Shown here one piece after another: positions 5,765-9,227 of a stretch of DNA of 9,227 nucleotides; positions within the stretch are counted from its first letter, which is position 1, and every line of letters begins with the position of its first letter. A model generated the notes under the pieces. The model had not been told where the DNA came from, searched no databases, and saw only the letters and a program-made list of their open reading frames with translations. Origin of the DNA: Sphingomonas sp. (GTDB lineage Bacteria > Pseudomonadota > Alphaproteobacteria > Sphingomonadales > Sphingomonadaceae); assembly GCA_019747165.1 (NCBI GenBank), contig JAIERC010000308.1, positions 1-9,227 on the forward strand, read 5' to 3'. A program made the translations under genes and the position numbers.

Positions 5765-7933
5765 TCACTGAACCGGTTGTGCCAGGACACGCCACGGGTG
5801 GCGATCATCCGATTGTAACACCGTCACGACACGCCCGGAGGTGAGCGTAATCGCAATACCGCCCGTCTGTGCCAGCACCGGTCGATCGAGCCGCAACCAT
5901 CGCGGGCGGCACCGCCTCGGCAGGCGTCGTTCGCTGACGACGATATCAGCCTCTCGACAGGCGGCGATAAGGTCATCAGGCGGCACGAAATAGGCACTGC
6001 GAGTGGCGATGATGCGCCAGCGCTTGCCCGCAATCATCCGATCGGCAAGGCACAAATCACGGCTGCATCGGGCTGCGCGCTGTTCAGAGAGCAGCGCCGG
6101 TTCACCGTCGATGCCGCCGTTCTCGGCCAGCATCATGCGCGTATAGTCCCCCGCCCGATCGCGCAGCAGCGCAACCGCCCCTTGATCGGTGCGGAGCGCC
6201 AGATGGCGGCCATCGGCCGTCACCAAAAGGTCAGGCGGCGGCGTCATCAACGCCCAAAGCGCGCCGATCGTCAGCGGTACCAGCCCGATCATTCGAACAG
6301 TTGACCGCCACAGGGCGATCCACAATCCGCCAATGACCATTAAGGCAAAGCTGCCATGCGGCATCGCCGGCAACGCCGCGACAGCACCTGGCGCGCTCGC
6401 AATGGCATGGGCGATGGCCAAAACCAGCCTTAATGCCTGCTCCACGACCCACCAAAAAGGGGCTCCCAGCCCGATCAGATCAAACAAGAGCGCCAACGCT
6501 TCTACGGGCATAACCACAAAGGTCGTCAAGGGGATGGCGACGATATTAGCGAGCGACCCGTAGAGCCCCGCTTTGTGAAAATGATAGAGGGCGATCGGCG
6601 ACAGGGCAGCCTCGACGACGATCCCCGTCAGCAACAACGAGCCAAGCTGGCGCGCGAGCCAGGGCATCCATCCTTCGTCACGCGCCGCAAACCACGCCTT
6701 GACGCGTGGCGATTCATGCAAGGCAATAATTGCGGTTACGGCGGCGAAGGAAAGCTGAAAACTTGGGCCCGCCAGCGCCTCTGGCCAGCACAACAGCACA
6801 ATGATCGCGCCCGTCGCCACCAACCGCAGCGTCATCGCGGCGCGACCAAGGGCGACGGCCAACAGCACCATCAACGCGGCCACGCAGGACCGGACGGTTG
6901 GCACTTCAGCCCCGGTCAGGATTGTATAGCCAATTGCGGCCAAGGCGCCCGCGCCGGCAGCGATCAGCGGCAATCGCCAATGCAGCGCCAGCCATGGGCT
7001 GAGCGAGAGCAATCGGAGCACAATCAGCATCACGATGCCGACCACCGCCGTGATGTGCAGGCCGCTTACCGACAGCAGATGAGTGAGCCCGGCGCGGCGC
7101 ATCGCTTCGGCGTCGTCGAGCGGTATTGCGCCCTGATCCCCCGTTGCTAGCGCCGCCGCAATGGCGCCGGGCCCACCCGCAACCTGCGCACGCACATGCA
7201 TCGCTAGACGCGCCCGCAGCTCGCCGCCGCTGGCATCGCCGGGCGTAATCAGCGCAATTGGCCCAAAGCCCCTGCCCGTTGCCCCAATCCCGTCAAACCA
7301 GGCAACACGTGCAAAATCATAAGCGCCGGGCACCGATGGCGGCGGTGGCGGCACCAGCCGGGCGCCCATCCGAACCACAGCGCCCCGTGACAAGTCCCTT
7401 GGCATATCTGCAATGGGTAGATTGACTCGCAGATGCGCTGGCAGTGCCGCTGCCGAGCGACGGCCGGCCCGATCGATTATCCGGATCGGCGCCAACCGCA
7501 GCCGGACAATGTCGCGCGGCGGCAGCATCTCTATCCGCTCGACACGTGCGTCAAATCGCACAACGCTGGGCTTGGTCAGTGGCGGACTGGCAACGCGCTC
7601 CGCCTTGGTCCAGATCAAGGCCATACCGATCGCAACACAAGCGCAACCGATTGCAAGCACCCGCGATGCCCGCCCCCCACGATCCGCCGCGAGCGCCAGC
7701 AGCGCAACCGCAACCAGCGCCAGGATCATGCTCGTCCAGGCCTGCGGATCAGGCAACCACAACCAGGTGCTGACGCCCACCCCCAGCATGACGGGTACCC
7801 ACAAAAACAGCTGGTCACGCTCAAGATCGAGCCAGTGCTCAATCGGCTGCGGGTGCCTCTCCACGCGCCGCCACGCCGCAGTTTGAAGCGGGGCAAGGGC
7901 CGTGCTAGAGGCGCGCTTGGCTGAACTGGCCAT
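5765..7933 (-). CDS. comEC: ComEC/Rec2-family DNA uptake channel protein
   Basis: Polytopic inner-membrane protein that carries single-stranded DNA into the cytoplasm during natural transformation. The 722 residues show the family plan. The N-terminal part (about 40-110, hydrophobic segments) is followed by a soluble OB-like domain with PGAYDFARVAWFDGIGATG (202-220). The Competence domain begins with the signature LTHLLSVSGLHI (283-294) and continues through many helices, including GAEVPTVRSCVAALMVLLAV (341-360), PSFQLSFAAV (390-399) and GLYGSLANIVAIPLTTFVV (456-474). The C-terminal soluble part (about 565-722) lacks the HxHxDH metal motif of the beta-lactamase-like domain. It has instead paired cysteines (Cys623, Cys628, Cys659, Cys675) and an ADIVV segment, as I recall for other alphaproteobacterial members. 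The ATG at 7933 has no strong ribosome binding site. It is divergent from gltX; the oxygenase follows it. Confidence 0.94.
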   Translation of the reverse strand: MASSAKRASSTALAPLQTAAWRRVERHPQPIEHWLDLERDQLFLWVPVMLGVGVSTWLWLPDPQAWTSMILALVAVALLALAADRGGRASRVLAIGCACVAIGMALIWTKAERVASPPLTKPSVVRFDARVERIEMLPPRDIVRLRLAPIRIIDRAGRRSAAALPAHLRVNLPIADMPRDLSRGAVVRMGARLVPPPPPSVPGAYDFARVAWFDGIGATGRGFGPIALITPGDASGGELRARLAMHVRAQVAGGPGAIAAALATGDQGAIPLDDAEAMRRAGLTHLLSVSGLHITAVVGIVMLIVLRLLSLSPWLALHWRLPLIAAGAGALAAIGYTILTGAEVPTVRSCVAALMVLLAVALGRAAMTLRLVATGAIIVLLCWPEALAGPSFQLSFAAVTAIIALHESPRVKAWFAARDEGWMPWLARQLGSLLLTGIVVEAALSPIALYHFHKAGLYGSLANIVAIPLTTFVVMPVEALALLFDLIGLGAPFWWVVEQALRLVLAIAHAIASAPGAVAALPAMPHGSFALMVIGGLWIALWRSTVRMIGLVPLTIGALWALMTPPPDLLVTADGRHLALRTDQGAVALLRDRAGDYTRMMLAENGGIDGEPALLSEQRAARCSRDLCLADRMIAGKRWRIIATRSAYFVPPDDLIAACREADIVVSERRLPRRCRPRWLRLDRPVLAQTGGIAITLTSGRVVTVLQSDDRHPWRVLAQPVQ

Positions 7934-7991
7934 GGAAGTTGAAGACTGGGAGCAGCCGCATCGTGGCGCAAGTTAAGAAATTGTCGCAGCC
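7934..7991. other. Divergent intergenic region between comEC and gltX
   Basis: Only 58 bases separate the two start codons, so both promoters must be here or inside the coding ends. I see no convincing -35/-10 pair in either direction, no SOS box and no strong Shine-Dalgarno. TTGAAG at 7939-7944 could be a -35 for gltX, but no acceptable -10 follows at the right spacing. An AT-richer stretch, AGTTAAGAAATTG at 7971-7983, is the only feature that stands out. Confidence 0.5.
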
Positions 7992-9227
7992 ATGAATGCG
8001 GTGTCAGCCCAACCTCCTGTAGTGACGCGATTTGCTCCGTCACCCACGGGGTTTCTGCACATTGGCGGTGCCCGGACCGCGCTGTTCAATTGGCTATTTG
8101 CGCGCGCCCAGGGCGGCACATTTCTGCTGCGGATCGAAGATACCGATCGCGCCCGGTCAACCCAGCCCGCCATCGATGCGATCCTTGATGGCATGCAGTG
8201 GCTAGGGCTCGATTGGGACGGCGAGGTTACCTATCAATTTTCGCGCGCGGCACGCCATGCCGAGGTCGCGCATCAGCTGCTCGCGGCGGGCCATGCCTAT
8301 AAATGCTTTGCGACAGCCGAAGAGCTGACCGCGATGCGCGAGGCACAACAGGCCGCCAAGCAGCCGGCCCGTTATGACGGTCGCTGGCGTGATCGCGATC
8401 CAGCCGAGGCCGCACCCGGCGCGCCCTTCGTCATCCGACTCAAGGCACCGCGCGAAGGCGCCATGACGATCCAGGATCGCGTGCAGGGCGATGTGACCGT
8501 CCAGAATGCCGAGCTGGATGATTTGGTGCTGCTGCGTTCGGACGGCACACCAACCTATATGCTCGCTGTCGTCGTTGACGATCACGATATGGGCGTCACC
8601 CATGTCATTCGCGGCGATGATCATTTGAACAACGCCTTTCGCCAGATTCCGATCATGCAGGCGATGGATGCCATTGAGGGCGGTTGGCCCGTGCCGGTCT
8701 ATGCCCATATCCCACTGATCCACGGCACCGACGGCGCAAAAATGTCGAAGCGGCATGGCGCGGTCGGGGTCGACGCCTATCGCGACACGCTCGGCATTTT
8801 GCCCGAGGCGCTTGATAACTATCTGTTGCGGCTCGGCTGGGGGCACGGCGATGACGAGATCATCAGCCGGGCGCAAGCGATCGACTGGTTCGACCTTTCG
8901 GGCGTGGGCAAATCACCCTCCCGGTTCGACCTGAAGAAACTGGAGAACTTGAACGGCCATTACATTCGGCTCGCCGATGATGATCGGTTGGCCCGGCTGG
9001 TGGCGGACCGGATTGGGGGCGATATTGGTGCGGCTGAATATGATCTATTGCGTCGCAGCATGCCATTCCTGAAGCCGCGCGCCGCCAATTTGCTGGAATT
9101 AGCTGACGGGGCCGGCTTTCTGTTTCGCGAACGGCCATTGGCCATGGATAGCGATGCCGCGGCGCTTTTGGCGGGCGCCGCACCTGCCCTGCTCGCCCAG
9201 ATACACGCCGCGCTTGACGCCCTGAAT
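7992..9227 (+). CDS. gltX: Glutamyl-tRNA synthetase (3' end outside window)
   Basis: Charges tRNA-Glu with glutamate in the cytoplasm. The frame is open from ATG 7992 to the last base, 412 codons without a stop; bacterial GluRS is usually about 470-500 residues, so roughly the last 50-80 are missing. The class I motifs are clear: RFAPSPTGFLHIGGARTA with the HIGH-type HIGG at 23-26, RIEDTDRARS (48-56), DGTPTYMLAVVVDDHDMGVT (184-203), IRGDDHLNNAFRQ and KMSKR at 250-254. The anticodon-binding helical domain starts near residue 300. In the zinc-knuckle region of E. coli GluRS only one ligand remains here (Cys105 in YKCFATAEE), while RYDGRWRDRD has Trp and Asp where E. coli has Cys and His. Many alphaproteobacteria carry two gltX copies; which one this is cannot be told. 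Confidence 0.97.
   Translation, partial: MNAVSAQPPVVTRFAPSPTGFLHIGGARTALFNWLFARAQGGTFLLRIEDTDRARSTQPAIDAILDGMQWLGLDWDGEVTYQFSRAARHAEVAHQLLAAGHAYKCFATAEELTAMREAQQAAKQPARYDGRWRDRDPAEAAPGAPFVIRLKAPREGAMTIQDRVQGDVTVQNAELDDLVLLRSDGTPTYMLAVVVDDHDMGVTHVIRGDDHLNNAFRQIPIMQAMDAIEGGWPVPVYAHIPLIHGTDGAKMSKRHGAVGVDAYRDTLGILPEALDNYLLRLGWGHGDDEIISRAQAIDWFDLSGVGKSPSRFDLKKLENLNGHYIRLADDDRLARLVADRIGGDIGAAEYDLLRRSMPFLKPRAANLLELADGAGFLFRERPLAMDSDAAALLAGAAPALLAQIHAALDALN

Noticed and set aside
5790..5803. Small inverted repeat CGCCACGGGTGGCG at the 3' end of comEC
   Set aside because: It is short, within the coding region, and has no T-run on the minus strand, so it is not a convincing terminator.
6575..7150. Long plus-strand open frame of 191 residues, and others at 7413-7924, antisense to comEC
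   Set aside because: Composition is that of a high-GC shadow frame (Gln/Arg/His-rich, low complexity), there is no ribosome binding site, and the minus strand clearly encodes ComEC.
8202..8876. Minus-strand open frame of 224 residues opposite gltX
   Set aside because: It is a shadow of the gltX reading frame; the plus strand carries all GluRS motifs without interruption.

Overview
The window carries nine protein-coding genes, seven complete and one cut at each end, packed with almost no spare DNA. GC content is high, codon use is uniform, and the gene families point to an alphaproteobacterium. The order trpD-trpC-moaC-(moeA)-lexA-comEC-gltX is one I associate with Sphingomonadales (Sphingomonas, Sphingopyxis and relatives). 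A GTTC-N7-GTTC SOS box, the alphaproteobacterial LexA operator, lies in front of lexA and supports the class assignment. The genus cannot be fixed from the sequence alone.

Layout: positions 1-1659 hold the 3' end of trpD, then trpC and moaC, joined by two ATGA stop/start overlaps. This is one translationally coupled run that ties tryptophan synthesis to the first step of molybdenum cofactor synthesis. After 67 bases comes a type II NADH:quinone dehydrogenase (ndh), followed 13 bases later by moeA, the last step of molybdenum cofactor synthesis. All five genes are on the plus strand and could form one transcript. A 55-base gap then holds a probable sigma70-type promoter overlapping a perfect SOS box and a strong ribosome binding site, all serving lexA. 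On the minus strand, comEC (DNA uptake channel) is followed by a small Fe(II)/2-oxoglutarate oxygenase of the EGLN/prolyl-hydroxylase type. The stop end of the oxygenase gene overlaps the end of lexA by 10 bases. A 58-base divergent gap separates comEC from gltX (glutamyl-tRNA synthetase), which runs off the right edge.

The genes are mostly housekeeping: amino acid synthesis, cofactor synthesis, respiration, DNA damage control, DNA uptake and tRNA charging. I see no RNA gene, mobile element, CRISPR array, long repeat or frameshift. The two genes that look least at home in the conserved block are ndh (between the two molybdenum cofactor genes) and the 2-oxoglutarate oxygenase (between lexA and comEC). 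The oxygenase is the only protein here whose substrate is unknown. I did not find a convincing new multi-gene system.
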